A stretch of DNA of 64,000 nt, from assembly GCA_025774935.1 (NCBI GenBank), contig JALGZK010000008.1, positions 1 to 64,000 of the forward strand, given 5' to 3'. This DNA comes from a bacterium. Lineage in GTDB: Bacteria; Joyebacterota; Joyebacteria; Joyebacterales; Joyebacteraceae. The position numbers and the translations under genes were made by a program. The notes under the pieces were generated by a model that was not told where the DNA came from, made no database searches, and worked only from the letters and a program-made list of their open reading frames with translations. Of the stretch, positions 18,757-27,861 are shown in pieces. The first letter of the stretch is position 1. Each line of letters opens with the position of its first letter.

Positions 18757-20469
18757 CTAGCTCTGCCCGAGCCACTTCCTGAGCGCCGCGAGCGTCAGGC
18801 AGTTCAGGACGTTCTTCTTCGTGAGCCAGCCGCGACGCGCCGTCCGTACGCCGAGCTCCATCATCCAGAGCTGGTCGACGTGGTGGGAGTCGGTCCCGAT
18901 CGCGACCGCGACGCCCATCTCCGCCGCGCGGCGGGAGTTCACGTCGTTCAGGTCGAGCCGCTCGTGGTAGGCGTTGATCTCGAGCGCGGTCCCCGTCTCG
19001 GCGGCGACCTCCATCACCCGCTCCATGTCGACCTCGTACGCGGGCCGCGTGCCGAGAAGGCGACCGGTCGGATGGCCGATGATGTCGACGTGCGGGTTCT
19101 CCATCGCGGAGACGATCCTCCCGGTGATCCTGTCGCGCGTCTGCGTGAACCCGCTGTGGACCGACGCCACGACGACGTCGAGCTTCTCGAGGACGCCGTC
19201 CGGGAAGTCGAGCGTCCCGTCCGACAGGATGTCGACCTCGGTCCCCGACAGCACCGTGATGCCCTTCACCTTCCTGTTGACAGCCGCGATCTCCCTGGCC
19301 TGCTTCCGGATGCGCTCGATCGACAGCCCGTGCGCGATGCCGAGCGAGCGGGTGTGGTCGTTGATCGAGACGTACTTGTAGCCCTCGGCCTTCGCCGCGC
19401 GCGCGACCTCCTCGATCGTCGAGTAGCCGTCGCTCCAGTTCGAGTGGACGTGGAGGTCGCCCCTTATGTGCTTCGTCTCGACGAGGTCCGGGAGGTCCTT
19501 CTCGAGCGCGGCCTCGACCTCTCCCCTGTCCTCGCGAAGCTCGGGCGGGATGAACTGGAGCCCGAGCCTCTTCATCACAGCCTCCTCCGAGCTCCCAGCG
19601 ACTCGGCGATCTCCTTTGAAGAGCCCGTACTCGTTGAGCTTGAGGCCCTTCTCCTGCGCGAGCCCGCGGAGCCGGACGTTGTGCGCCTTCGAGCCAGTGA
19701 AGTACATGAGCGCGGCGCCCGCGGAGTCCGGCGGCACGACGCGCAGGTCGACCTGCATCGCGCCTCCGACCCGGACGCTCGCCTTCGTCGAGCCGGCGGC
19801 GAGCACCTCCTCGACGCCGGGAAGCGAGGTGAACGCCTCGATGACCGCCTTCGGTCTCTTGCTGAACGCGAGGACGTCGATGTCGCCGATCGTCTCGCGG
19901 TAGCGCCGGACCGACCCGGCGAGGCTCACGTCCGCGACCCCGGTCGCCTCCTTGAGCGCCTCGACGATCTCCTCGGCGGTCGGGAGGATCGCGCCGAGCG
20001 TGAGGCGCCCCGAGCGCGACTCGTACGCGCGCACCCCGGCTTCGATCTTCTCGACCTTCTTCGCGCCCATCCCGGGGAGGTCGAGGATCTTCCGGCCGCG
20101 GAGCGCGCGCTTGAGGCCGTTCATCGACTTGACCTTGAGCTCCTTCCAGAGGAGCCCGATCGTCTTGGGCCCGAGGCCTGGGACCTGGAGGAGCTCGATG
20201 AGCCCCTTCGGAATGGTCTTCCTCTCCTCCTCGTACCGCTTGATCTTCCCGGTCCGGAGGTACTCCTCGATCTGCCCCGCCGTCCCCTTCCCGATCCCGG
20301 AGATGTCTAGGATCTCGCCGGACTCGACGAGGTCGGCGACATCGACCGCGAGGTCGCCGATGATGCGCGACGAGCGCCGGTACGAGCTCACTCGGAACGC
20401 GTTGTCGCCGCGGATCTCGAGGATGTCGGCGAGCGAGTCGAAGATGGCTGCGATCTCGCGGTTCTTCAT
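18757..20469 (-). CDS. polX: PolX-type DNA polymerase X with C-terminal PHP domain
   Basis: 570-residue repair enzyme. Residues 1-80 form the 8-kDa helix-hairpin-helix domain (ISGIGKGTAGQIEEYL), 85-160 a second HhH region (VPGLGPKTIGLLWKEL), 165-310 the nucleotidyltransferase core with GSVRRYRETIGDIDVLAFS holding the two metal-binding aspartates, and 330-570 the PHP domain (GDLHVHSNWSDG, INDHTRS, GTEVDI, IGHPTGR, IGTDSHH) for 3'-5' exonuclease or phosphoesterase activity in base-excision repair. Full family length. The last gene of a minus-strand run with RtcB and archease (39-base gap), which is unusual company for a DNA polymerase. Confidence 0.95.
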   Translation of the reverse strand: MKNREIAAIFDSLADILEIRGDNAFRVSSYRRSSRIIGDLAVDVADLVESGEILDISGIGKGTAGQIEEYLRTGKIKRYEEERKTIPKGLIELLQVPGLGPKTIGLLWKELKVKSMNGLKRALRGRKILDLPGMGAKKVEKIEAGVRAYESRSGRLTLGAILPTAEEIVEALKEATGVADVSLAGSVRRYRETIGDIDVLAFSKRPKAVIEAFTSLPGVEEVLAAGSTKASVRVGGAMQVDLRVVPPDSAGAALMYFTGSKAHNVRLRGLAQEKGLKLNEYGLFKGDRRVAGSSEEAVMKRLGLQFIPPELREDRGEVEAALEKDLPDLVETKHIRGDLHVHSNWSDGYSTIEEVARAAKAEGYKYVSINDHTRSLGIAHGLSIERIRKQAREIAAVNRKVKGITVLSGTEVDILSDGTLDFPDGVLEKLDVVVASVHSGFTQTRDRITGRIVSAMENPHVDIIGHPTGRLLGTRPAYEVDMERVMEVAAETGTALEINAYHERLDLNDVNSRRAAEMGVAVAIGTDSHHVDQLWMMELGVRTARRGWLTKKNVLNCLTLAALRKWLGQS

Positions 20470-20508
20470 CGTTGCTCCGTGCGGCGGTCAGCGCCCGGCC
20501 GCCGCGCG

Positions 20509-21960
20509 CTAGCCCTTCACCACGCCGAGCGGCCTCAGGCGGACGACCCTCTTCGCGATCCCCGCCCTCTCCATGACGTCGACCACCTCGGTCACGTCCT
20601 TGTACGCCTCGGGCATCTCCTCGGCGAGCGTGCGCTTGCCCTCGGCCATGACGAAGACCCCGCGCTCGGACATCTCCTGCTCGAGGTTCCTCCCCGCCGC
20701 CGCTCTCTTCGCCTTTGCACGCGACATGACGCGGCCGGCGCCGTGGCACGTGCTCCCGAACGTCTCGCGCATCGCAGCACCCGTGCCCACGCAGACGTAC
20801 GAGCACGTCCCCATGTCGCCGGGGACGAGCACCGGCTGCCCGACAGCGCGATACGCGTCGGGGACGTCCGCATGTCCCGCCGGGAATGCGCGCGTCGCCC
20901 CCTTCCGGTGGACGCAGAGCGTGACCTCGCGCCCCTCCCGGGTGTGCGTCTCGAGCTTCGCGATGTTGTGGCACACGTCGTAGAGGAGCCGGAGGCCGAG
21001 AGCGCTCTCGCTCGACTTGAGCACCTTAGCGACCGCCCGCTTCGTGAGCGCCATCATGACCTGGCGGTTCGCCCACGCGTAGTTCGCGGCGCACGCCATC
21101 GCCGCGAGGTAGCGCTTCCCCTCGGGCGACTCGACCGGGGCGCAGGCGAGCTGCCGGTCGGGAAGCTCGATCGCGTACTTCCGCACGGCCTTCTGCATCA
21201 CCTCGAGGTAGTCGTCGCAGATCTGGTACCCGAACCCGCGCGAGCCCGAGTGGATCTGAAACGCGACGCCTCCCTTCTCGAGCCCGAACGCGCTCGCGGT
21301 GTAGTCGTCGTAGATCTCGTCGATGACGTCGATCTCGAGGAAGTGGTTCCCGGACCCGAGCGTCCCGACCTGGTCGAGCCCGCGCTGGATCGCGCGCTTC
21401 CCGACCTTCGAGGGGTCCGCCATCCGGAGCCTGCCGCCTTCCTCGGTGTGGTCGAGGTCGGCGTCGGTCCCGAACCCCTTCTTCACGGCCCACGCCGCGC
21501 CCTCGACCATGAGGTCGTCGAGGTCCTTCCGCCCGAGCTTCCCGATGGCGCCGTGCGAGCCGAGCCCGCACGGGACGTCGCGGTAGAGCTGCTTCACGAG
21601 AGCGGGGATCCTGTCGCGGACGTCCCCGTGCGTGAGCTTAGAGGCGACGACGCGGACGCCGCAGTTGATGTCGTAGCCGACGCCGCCCGGGGAGATGACG
21701 CCGCCCTTCGCTGGATCGGTCGCCGCGACGCCGCCGATCGGGAACCCGTACCCCCAGTGGATGTCGGGCATCGCGAGCGACGCGCCGACGATGCCCTGAA
21801 GGTGCGCGACATTCGCGACCTGGTCGACGGCCTTCTCCTTCGCGATGTGCCGCATCAGTCGGTCGTCGGCGTAGACGCGGCCTGGTACGCGCATCCCTCG
21901 CGTCTTCGGGATCTCCCAGACGCAGTCGGAGACGCGACGCATCTCGTGGCTTCCGGCCAT
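20509..21960 (-). CDS. rtcB: RtcB RNA ligase
   Basis: 483-residue GTP- and Mn-dependent ligase that joins 2',3'-cyclic or 3'-phosphate RNA ends to 5'-OH ends. Conserved metal and guanylylation residues are visible: MPDIHWGYGFPIGGVAA, GGVGYDINCGVR, GTLGSGNHFLE, IHSGSRGFGYQI, the C-V-H-R-K-G-A-T-R-A-F-P segment, and the C-terminal STCHGAGRVMSR in which the His preceding G-A-G-R is the residue that is guanylylated in characterised RtcB. ATG 21960 has GGGAGAG about seven bases upstream and is preferred over an upstream GTG. The archease gene lies 60 bases upstream on the same strand; archease is the known activator of RtcB turnover. Confidence 0.96.
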   Translation of the reverse strand: MAGSHEMRRVSDCVWEIPKTRGMRVPGRVYADDRLMRHIAKEKAVDQVANVAHLQGIVGASLAMPDIHWGYGFPIGGVAATDPAKGGVISPGGVGYDINCGVRVVASKLTHGDVRDRIPALVKQLYRDVPCGLGSHGAIGKLGRKDLDDLMVEGAAWAVKKGFGTDADLDHTEEGGRLRMADPSKVGKRAIQRGLDQVGTLGSGNHFLEIDVIDEIYDDYTASAFGLEKGGVAFQIHSGSRGFGYQICDDYLEVMQKAVRKYAIELPDRQLACAPVESPEGKRYLAAMACAANYAWANRQVMMALTKRAVAKVLKSSESALGLRLLYDVCHNIAKLETHTREGREVTLCVHRKGATRAFPAGHADVPDAYRAVGQPVLVPGDMGTCSYVCVGTGAAMRETFGSTCHGAGRVMSRAKAKRAAAGRNLEQEMSERGVFVMAEGKRTLAEEMPEAYKDVTEVVDVMERAGIAKRVVRLRPLGVVKG

Positions 21961-22020
21961 CCGGCTCTCTCCCGCCACCCGTCTCACCCCCTCGGTCCCG
22001 CGCTCGTTCTGTGCGGCGCG

Positions 22021-22452
22021 CTACGTGTCGAAGATGACTCGCACGGACCAGACCGCGCCGTCCTCCTCGATCCTGAGGTCGTGGTAGGTCGGGGCCTTGA
22101 GCTCGGCCTTGACCGCGTGCCTCCCGGGATCGAACGCTTCGCCGGCGACGTGCGCGCGGATCACGCCCTCGTCCATGCCGACGATGTCGAACGAAGACAT
22201 GAGGACGCGCTCCGTCTCGAAGAGATAGAGGAGCTCCGAGAGCCATCGCACCATCATGTTCTGGAGGTCATCGGCGCGCGCCTCGACCCGGACCATTTCG
22301 CGCCACGTGTCGCCTACCGTGTCGAGGTCGCACACGAGGTCGAACATGCACGCGGCGGCCTTCTCGAACGCCGAGCGCTCGTCGCGGGCGGTGAGCTCCA
22401 TCCCCACGTCCGCCGTGTGCTCGATCTCGGTGTACTCGGGTCGTTCGGCCAT
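22021..22452 (-). CDS. Archease, RtcB-activating protein
   Basis: 143-residue protein starting MAERPEYTEIEHTADVGMEL. The family signature EHTADVG near the N-terminus, the LLYLFETE segment and the C-terminal APTYHDLRIEE...WSVRVIFDT with its terminal Asp are all present; these acidic residues bind the metal used to promote RtcB guanylylation. A longer start at 22473 exists, but conservation begins at ERPEY. It directly precedes rtcB, the expected partner, so the pair is a complete RNA repair or tRNA-splicing-type module. Confidence 0.94.
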   Translation of the reverse strand: MAERPEYTEIEHTADVGMELTARDERSAFEKAAACMFDLVCDLDTVGDTWREMVRVEARADDLQNMMVRWLSELLYLFETERVLMSSFDIVGMDEGVIRAHVAGEAFDPGRHAVKAELKAPTYHDLRIEEDGAVWSVRVIFDT

Positions 22453-22479
22453 GTGTCTCGCCCGTCCCGCCATCGCGGC

Positions 22480-24372
22480 CTAGCCGGCACCGCCTCCCCC
22501 ACCGCCGCCCCCACCTCCACCTCCGCCAGTGCCGCCACCGCCGGTGCCGCTCGCCGTGCTCATCGTGCTCCCGGCGACCGCGACCATGCTCGTCATTCCC
22601 TCGGACAGCCCCGCGATGCCGCCGAGCCCCTCGCTCATCCGCGCGGCCGAGCCCGCGTACCATGCCGCCGCGAACGGACGCCCGGCGGCGGCCTCCATCT
22701 GCGGAATGAACTTCTCGAGCTGCTTCAGGACCTCCTTGGCGACACCGAGCGTGACGGCGTACACCAGGAAGTGCTCCCAGAGGGCGAGCGCGCCGGGCGG
22801 CGCCTCCTCGAGTTGCGAGAAGTGGAGGAGGTACTTCTTGAGCGCCTTCCACTGCTTGAACTCGAGCGCGGCCTCCGGGCTCCGCCGCTTGATGAGCGAC
22901 GAGAGGACGATGGTCAGGATCGAGACGCCGAACGCGCCTATTCCCCAGAGGCTCTGAGTGATGATGACCGTCGCGATCGAGAGCCCCGCGAACAGGATCC
23001 CGACGACGAGCCCGACGATCGCCATCATCGAGCTCTTCTTCTCGAGAAGTCCCTCGGCTTCCGCCGAGCGCTTGACGCGCTTCTTCCACTTCTCGAACCA
23101 GCGGCGGAACGCGCTCGAGTGCTTCTGCGCGTCCTTCTTGAACGCGTCGAGCGAGAGCGTGTCGCCGACGACGGCCTCCGACGAGAACATGAAGATGAGG
23201 AGGCTCGCCTCGTGCGGGTCCACGCCCTCCAGGTCCTTGTTCGTCCACTCGAGCAGGTAATCGTACTCGGGCTTGCCGCCGAGCTTGTCGAGGAGCCCGC
23301 GGTCCTCGTTGTGGACCTCCTGGATCTTGAGGTACCCGCGGCGCGCGAGGTCCATGAGCGTCGCCACCATGTCGTCGGCGTTCACGAACCCGGAGCGGAC
23401 GAGGTAGCCGACCTCGGCGGGCGGGCGCTCGGACGGAAGCTCGCGGAAGTAGTCACCCTCGAACGGTGCGTCGTGCTCCTTCCCGAACCGCGAGAAGAGG
23501 AATGCCCACACGCCGAACGCGAGGACCGCGAGGACGCCGGCGAACCAGCCGCCGGCTCGCTTCCGCTGCTGCAGGCGCGCGTACTGCTGTCGGGCCTCCC
23601 TCCGCCTCCGGTTCGCGTCCTCGACCCACTCCGACTCCTCGCTGAACGCCCGGTCCCAGATCTCACCGCTCGCGCGGACGCCGGACGCCGGCACGAGCTC
23701 CGGCGGGAAGAGGACGCGCATCTCGACGAACTTGCGCGGCCTCAGGTTGTCGACGCGGAACGTGATCGTCTGAGCGTCGACGATCTCGTACTCGCTCGTG
23801 AGCTCCGTGTGGAGCCACGCGCGGACGGCGTCCCTGTCCGCGCCCGGCGGGAGGCGGATCGTACCGGTGACCTGCCGGACGCCTTTGTCCCAGTCGTCCC
23901 CGATGAGCTTCCAGTAGAGCTGGGCGTGGTCGTCGTACACCGTGACCGCGTCGTGGACGAAGTAGTGGATGACGAACGTCCGCTCCTCGTCGTCGGCGCG
24001 GTAGAACCACTTCCCGTAGACGGAGTCCCCCTCGTAGTCGTAGTCGACCCAGTAGGTTCCGGGCGGCCTGTCGTCGTCCAGCTCGCGGCGGGTGCCGAGC
24101 CTGTACGGCGTGTCCCCCTCGCCGATGACGAAGTCCGTGATGTCGACCCTGCCGCCTCCGGCGACCCTCGCCTTCTCCACCTTGTAGAAGGCGAACGTGA
24201 AGTCCCCGTCGAAGTCGAACGTGCGCCTCTCCATGAAGTGGAGGCTCCCGTCCATCTGCACGTCGACGCTGAGGTCGACGCGGGGTATCGTGTAGTCCTT
24301 CGCGAGCGCTGAGCACGACGTCAGGAGCGCCGCGGCGATGACGAGCGCGAGCGCCGTGAGCGTTCTTCTCAT
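22480..24372 (-). CDS. DUF2207 membrane protein with Gly-rich tail
   Basis: 630-residue envelope protein. The signal sequence (MRRTLTALALVIAAALLTSC) ends in a possible lipobox. The extracytoplasmic DUF2207 domain (about 25-270) starts with I-P-R-V-D-L-S-V-D-V-Q-x-D-G-S-L and contains the expected beta-sandwich strands. Membrane segments follow near 300 and 475-510, with a charged cytoplasmic region between. The C-terminus ends in a run of glycines with a few Thr residues, typical of this family (S/G-rich tails). DUF2207 proteins are often neighbours of lemA, found here 5 kb away. GGAGGT lies seven bases before ATG 24372; archease follows at 27 bases. Confidence 0.87.
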   Translation of the reverse strand: MRRTLTALALVIAAALLTSCSALAKDYTIPRVDLSVDVQMDGSLHFMERRTFDFDGDFTFAFYKVEKARVAGGGRVDITDFVIGEGDTPYRLGTRRELDDDRPPGTYWVDYDYEGDSVYGKWFYRADDEERTFVIHYFVHDAVTVYDDHAQLYWKLIGDDWDKGVRQVTGTIRLPPGADRDAVRAWLHTELTSEYEIVDAQTITFRVDNLRPRKFVEMRVLFPPELVPASGVRASGEIWDRAFSEESEWVEDANRRRREARQQYARLQQRKRAGGWFAGVLAVLAFGVWAFLFSRFGKEHDAPFEGDYFRELPSERPPAEVGYLVRSGFVNADDMVATLMDLARRGYLKIQEVHNEDRGLLDKLGGKPEYDYLLEWTNKDLEGVDPHEASLLIFMFSSEAVVGDTLSLDAFKKDAQKHSSAFRRWFEKWKKRVKRSAEAEGLLEKKSSMMAIVGLVVGILFAGLSIATVIITQSLWGIGAFGVSILTIVLSSLIKRRSPEAALEFKQWKALKKYLLHFSQLEEAPPGALALWEHFLVYAVTLGVAKEVLKQLEKFIPQMEAAAGRPFAAAWYAGSAARMSEGLGGIAGLSEGMTSMVAVAGSTMSTASGTGGGGTGGGGGGGGGGGGGAG

Positions 24373-24506
24373 CGTGACCTCCTCGTGGGTCTCCCGCAGT
24401 AACTGTTCGGTCGTTTCGCACCACGTTACCACTGTGCCGTCCGAGTTCAAGGGCGAGTTCGCGCCGCCTCGCATGCCGGCGCGGCCTCCGAGGACTCCGT
24501 CCACGC

Positions 24507-24538
24507 AAAAGGGGCCGCATCGGCACGAAGCGGCCCCT
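24507..24538 (-). terminator. Intrinsic terminator after the TldE-like gene
   Basis: On the minus strand GGGGCCGC pairs with GCGGCCCC (forward 24511-24518 and 24530-24537) and is followed by TTTT (24510-24507). It lies 46 bases after the stop of the TldE-like gene, separating it from the DUF2207-archease-rtcB-polX run. Confidence 0.82.
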
Positions 24539-24583
24539 CGACTCGCTCTATCCTGCACCCCGCGCCGCCGCGGGGAACCTCGC

Positions 24584-25939
24584 TTACCCCTTCGTCGCGA
24601 TCGGCACGTCCTTCATCAGGAGGTACGGGAAGTAGTGGCTCCCGAAGAACCCCAACCGCCCGACGAGCTCGACGTCGCTCGAGATCTCGAGGAGGTTGTC
24701 CCTGAGGAGCTTGTAGATGTTCCCCGAGACCATCGTGTCCTTCACGCGACCGGTGACCTTCCCGCCATCGACCTTGAGGCCGTACGCGACGTTCCCGGCG
24801 AAGTCGCCCGCGGTGAGGTTGCTCATGAGGATGCCCATGATGCGGTCGACGATGACGCCGTCGTGGATGCCCGCCACGAGCTCCTCGTGCGGCTTCTCCC
24901 CTCCCGCCATGACCCAGTTCGTGACCTCGGGAGCCGGGACCTTGCCCAGGTCCTTCGTGAGGACGAGCCTCTTCGCGCGGAGCGCGTTGCCGGTCCTCGG
25001 GAGGTCGAGCTTCTTCGCCGTCCGGAGGTCGGTGAGGAAGTTCCTGAGGACGCCGTTCTCGACCACGACGGTCGTCTGCATCGGCACGCCCTCGTCGTCG
25101 AACGGCGCCGTCTCGTAGCCACTCGCGAGGAGGCCGTCGTCCATGATCGTCACGCGCTCGTCGAAGACGGTCTCGCCGATCTTGCCCTGGAGCGGCGAGA
25201 TCCCCCGGTCGACGATCGAGCCGGAGACGCCGAGGTAGAGCGTCATGAACACGTCGGCCACGGCCCGCGGCGTGAACATGACCGTCGTCGATCCCGTCTT
25301 CGTTTCGACGTTCTTGCGCCCGAGCTTGAACTGCTGGATGACGTCGTGGACCAGCGCCTCCGGCTTGGCGTCGACGACCGTCGAACCGTAGTAGCCGCCG
25401 CCGTCGAGCATGTTCGTTCCCTCGATGAGCCGGCCGCCCAGGTAGTGCTTGTAGAGCGTGCGCTTGTACGTCGCGTCGAACCCCGCAGACGTCGCGACCC
25501 GGATCTCCTGAAGGTCGAGGAACGTGCCGCCCTCGGCGTTGATCTCGCCCTCGTAGTCGAGTATCTGCGCGATCTCGGCCTCGGTCTGCGAGATCGCGGT
25601 GTCGATGTCGAACTCCCTCACCTCTCCGCTCGCGGCGCAGACGTCCGGGAGCTCCGCCGCGCCCGCGAAGTCGAACGCGGCCTTCTCGCCGTGCGCCGAC
25701 GTCGCGATCGCGTCGTCGACGATGCGGTCGGTGTCCTCGAGCTTCGTGCTCGTCGCGAGCCCGACCTTCCCGTCCTTCACGAGCCTGAGCGCGGCCCCTC
25801 TCTCCTCCGTGCGCGAGACCCCCTTGAGCCTCCCGGTCTCGAAGTCGACCGACGTGCGGAGCGAGTTCAGGAAGAAGACCTCGCAGCCCGAGGCGCCCTT
25901 CGCCATCGCCTTCTCGATGATCTCCCTCACGTTACTCAC
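24584..25939 (-). CDS. pmbA: TldE/PmbA-like partner subunit of TldD protease
   Basis: 451-residue protein of the PmbA/TldD family without the zinc motif, hence the non-catalytic TldE-type partner. It begins MSNVREIIEKAMAKGASGCE, has the V-D-F-E-T-G-R-L-K-G-V-S...G-A-A-L-R-L-V region, and the C-terminal domain with FTPRAVADVFM in place of the catalytic helix. TldD/TldE form a heterodimer that degrades unfolded peptides and, in several species, trims RiPP precursors (microcin B17, for example). Overlaps tldD by eight bases, so translation is coupled. Confidence 0.93.
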   Translation of the reverse strand: MSNVREIIEKAMAKGASGCEVFFLNSLRTSVDFETGRLKGVSRTEERGAALRLVKDGKVGLATSTKLEDTDRIVDDAIATSAHGEKAAFDFAGAAELPDVCAASGEVREFDIDTAISQTEAEIAQILDYEGEINAEGGTFLDLQEIRVATSAGFDATYKRTLYKHYLGGRLIEGTNMLDGGGYYGSTVVDAKPEALVHDVIQQFKLGRKNVETKTGSTTVMFTPRAVADVFMTLYLGVSGSIVDRGISPLQGKIGETVFDERVTIMDDGLLASGYETAPFDDEGVPMQTTVVVENGVLRNFLTDLRTAKKLDLPRTGNALRAKRLVLTKDLGKVPAPEVTNWVMAGGEKPHEELVAGIHDGVIVDRIMGILMSNLTAGDFAGNVAYGLKVDGGKVTGRVKDTMVSGNIYKLLRDNLLEISSDVELVGRLGFFGSHYFPYLLMKDVPIATKG

Positions 25940-27302
25940 CTCCGATCACGACGTTCTGGATTCTGACGTGGGGCGACTCGTGGCTCGTCTGGAGCGGGAA
26001 CTGCCCCGCCTTGCCGCAGCCGCCCGGGCCGTCGTGCGGCCGCCGGTCATTCGCGATCATGTCGATGTTCTCCAGCGTGACGAAGACGTTCCCGGTGAGC
26101 GTCACGTCCCGAACCATCTCGGCGATCTTCCCGTCCCTGATCATGTAGGCGTTCGCCGCGGTGAACGTGAACATCTCGCCGTTCGTCTGTCCGCCCTGCG
26201 CGGAGATCGCGTAGACGCCGAGCTCGATGTCCGCGAGCATGTCCTCGAAGCTGCACGTCCCGTTCTCGATGCACGTGTTCCGCATGCGGCAGACCGGCTC
26301 GAACCGGTAGTCGATCGCGCGCGCGTTCCCGGTCGGCTGCTCCCCCATCTTCCCCGCGGTCTCGCGGGAGTGGAGACGCCCCACGAGCGCGCCCTCGCGG
26401 ATGAGGTAGGTCTTCTCCGTCGGGACGCCCTCGTCGTCGTAGACGAGGTAGCCGCGGAGCCCCTTGTCGAGTCCGGAGTCGTAGACGTTCAGGATCGGCC
26501 GCCCGAACTGGCGGCCGAGCGTCATGACCTCCTGGAGGTTCTTGTCCTCGTAGACGTTGTCGCCCTCCGAGAGGTGGCCGAAGGCCTCGTGGATGAACGT
26601 CCCGCCGAGCCTCGGGTCGAGGATGACGGTGTACTCGCCGCCCTTCACCTTCGGGGCGTCGAGCTTCCCGAGCGTGATCTCGGCGACCTCGTCGATCTTG
26701 CCCTCGAGGCCGAGGGCGACGCCGAAGTCGTCGCTCGACCCGAACGGAACACCGAAGTACTGAGAGTCGCCGTCCTTCGCGGCGATCGGCGCCACCACCC
26801 CTCCGAGGTCGATCCTCTCCTGGTAGACGAGGCTCCCCTCCGAGTTCGCGAACCAGAACTTGCGGTTCCGGTCGAAGTAACGGGTCGACGTGCTCACGAT
26901 GCGCTCGTCGTACCCGAGCGCCTGCTCGTTGTAGGCCTTCAGGATCTCGACCTTCTTCTCGAGCGGAACCTCGCGCGGGTCGTTCTTGAGATCGAGGAGG
27001 ACGTCGTCCCGCACGGGATCGACCGGCGCGAGCTCGCTCGTCTCCGCGCCCACGAGCTTCGCCTGGTCGATCGCGTTCTGCGCGAACTCCTCGATGCGGT
27101 CGAGGCTGTTGAACGACGCGAACCCCCATCCGCCCTTGTAGAGAGCCCGTACGTTCCCCCCGAAGTCGACCTTCCTCCCGAGGTCCTCGAGCCTGGGGCC
27201 GCTGAACGTGACCCTGGACTCCTCGGTCTCCTCGACGTGCGCCTCGAGGTAGTCGCACTGCGAGGCGAACTTCTTGACGACCTGTTCCAGTCGGTCCTTC
27301 AT
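25932..27302 (-). CDS. tldD: TldD-type zinc metalloprotease
   Basis: 456-residue catalytic subunit of the TldD/TldE peptidase. The zinc motif HExxxH is present as FIHEAFGHLSEGD, with the third-ligand Cys probably in SFEDMLADIELGVYAISAQGG or the preceding MRNTCIENGTCS stretch. Other family features include GVPTEKTYLIREG and the D-S-G-L-D-K-G-L-R-G-Y region. The gene is upstream of and overlaps the TldE gene. It is about 11 kb from the RiPP-like cluster; TldD/E is a known leader-peptide protease for some RiPPs, so a role there is possible but unproven. Confidence 0.94.
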   Translation of the reverse strand: MKDRLEQVVKKFASQCDYLEAHVEETEESRVTFSGPRLEDLGRKVDFGGNVRALYKGGWGFASFNSLDRIEEFAQNAIDQAKLVGAETSELAPVDPVRDDVLLDLKNDPREVPLEKKVEILKAYNEQALGYDERIVSTSTRYFDRNRKFWFANSEGSLVYQERIDLGGVVAPIAAKDGDSQYFGVPFGSSDDFGVALGLEGKIDEVAEITLGKLDAPKVKGGEYTVILDPRLGGTFIHEAFGHLSEGDNVYEDKNLQEVMTLGRQFGRPILNVYDSGLDKGLRGYLVYDDEGVPTEKTYLIREGALVGRLHSRETAGKMGEQPTGNARAIDYRFEPVCRMRNTCIENGTCSFEDMLADIELGVYAISAQGGQTNGEMFTFTAANAYMIRDGKIAEMVRDVTLTGNVFVTLENIDMIANDRRPHDGPGGCGKAGQFPLQTSHESPHVRIQNVVIGGE

Positions 27303-27336
27303 GACGTCTCCCTGTGTGTGACGGCGCCCGAGCGCG

Positions 27337-27756
27337 CTACTCGTCGATGATCTTGATCTCGTGCGTGATCGTGGTCGCCTTCGAGAGGACGTTCCCGAGC
27401 GTGCAGTACTTCTCCTCCGAGAGCTTCGCGGCCTTCTCGGCCTTGCCGCGGTCGATGTTCTTCCCGGTGATGACGTACTCGATGTGGATGCCGTCGTACC
27501 CGGACGGCGTGTCCTTGATCGGCCTCGCCTCGGCGTTCACCTCGAACGCGAGCACCTCCTGCCGCATCTTCTGGAGGATCTCGATGACGTTCATTCCGGC
27601 GCAGGCCGCGAGCGCCACGATCGGGAGCTCGGCCGGCCGGTACCCCTTACCCTCGCCGCCCCCCTTGACGCTCGCGTCGAACTTGATCTCGCGTCCCTCG
27701 CCGTCCCACCCGTCGAACTCGAACCCCTTCAACCACTTCACCTTCCCGACGAACAT
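27337..27756 (-). CDS. OsmC/Ohr-family peroxiredoxin-like protein
   Basis: 139-residue cytosolic protein starting MFVGKVKWLKGFEFDG. The two redox cysteines of the OsmC fold are present: one in VALAACAGMNVIEILQK and the other in EEKYCTLGNVLSKAT. The P-A-E-L-P-I-V-A-L-A-A-C and Y-C-T-L-G-N patterns match the YhfA-type OsmC subgroup. Acts against organic hydroperoxides or persulfides in characterised members. GAGGAG lies just before ATG 27756. Confidence 0.93.
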   Translation of the reverse strand: MFVGKVKWLKGFEFDGWDGEGREIKFDASVKGGGEGKGYRPAELPIVALAACAGMNVIEILQKMRQEVLAFEVNAEARPIKDTPSGYDGIHIEYVITGKNIDRGKAEKAAKLSEEKYCTLGNVLSKATTITHEIKIIDE

Positions 27757-27824
27757 GCTGCTCTCCTCTCTGTGATTCACCAGTGTGCCCGATGGTTGCG
27801 TCCGCGGTCGCGCCTGACGCAGTT

Positions 27825-27848
27825 CGGCCCGGGCGTCGCCCCGGGCCG
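27825..27848 (-). terminator. GC-rich hairpin after the barrel gene
   Basis: CGGCCCGGG (27825-27833) pairs perfectly with CCCGGGCCG (27840-27848), six-base loop, 14 bases past the stop of the outer membrane barrel gene. No clear U-tract. Confidence 0.5.
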
Positions 27849-27861
27849 GTCGTCCTTCTTC

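Noticed and set aside
22480-22570. Simple-sequence GGC/GGT repeat as a regulatory element
   Set aside because: It encodes the glycine-rich C-terminal tail typical of DUF2207 proteins.
20479-24312. Very long open frame on the plus strand opposite rtcB, archease and the DUF2207 gene
   Set aside because: Composition is Arg/Asp/Glu/Leu/Val-heavy with no domain, as expected from antisense of GC-rich coding DNA; the minus-strand genes are well supported families.
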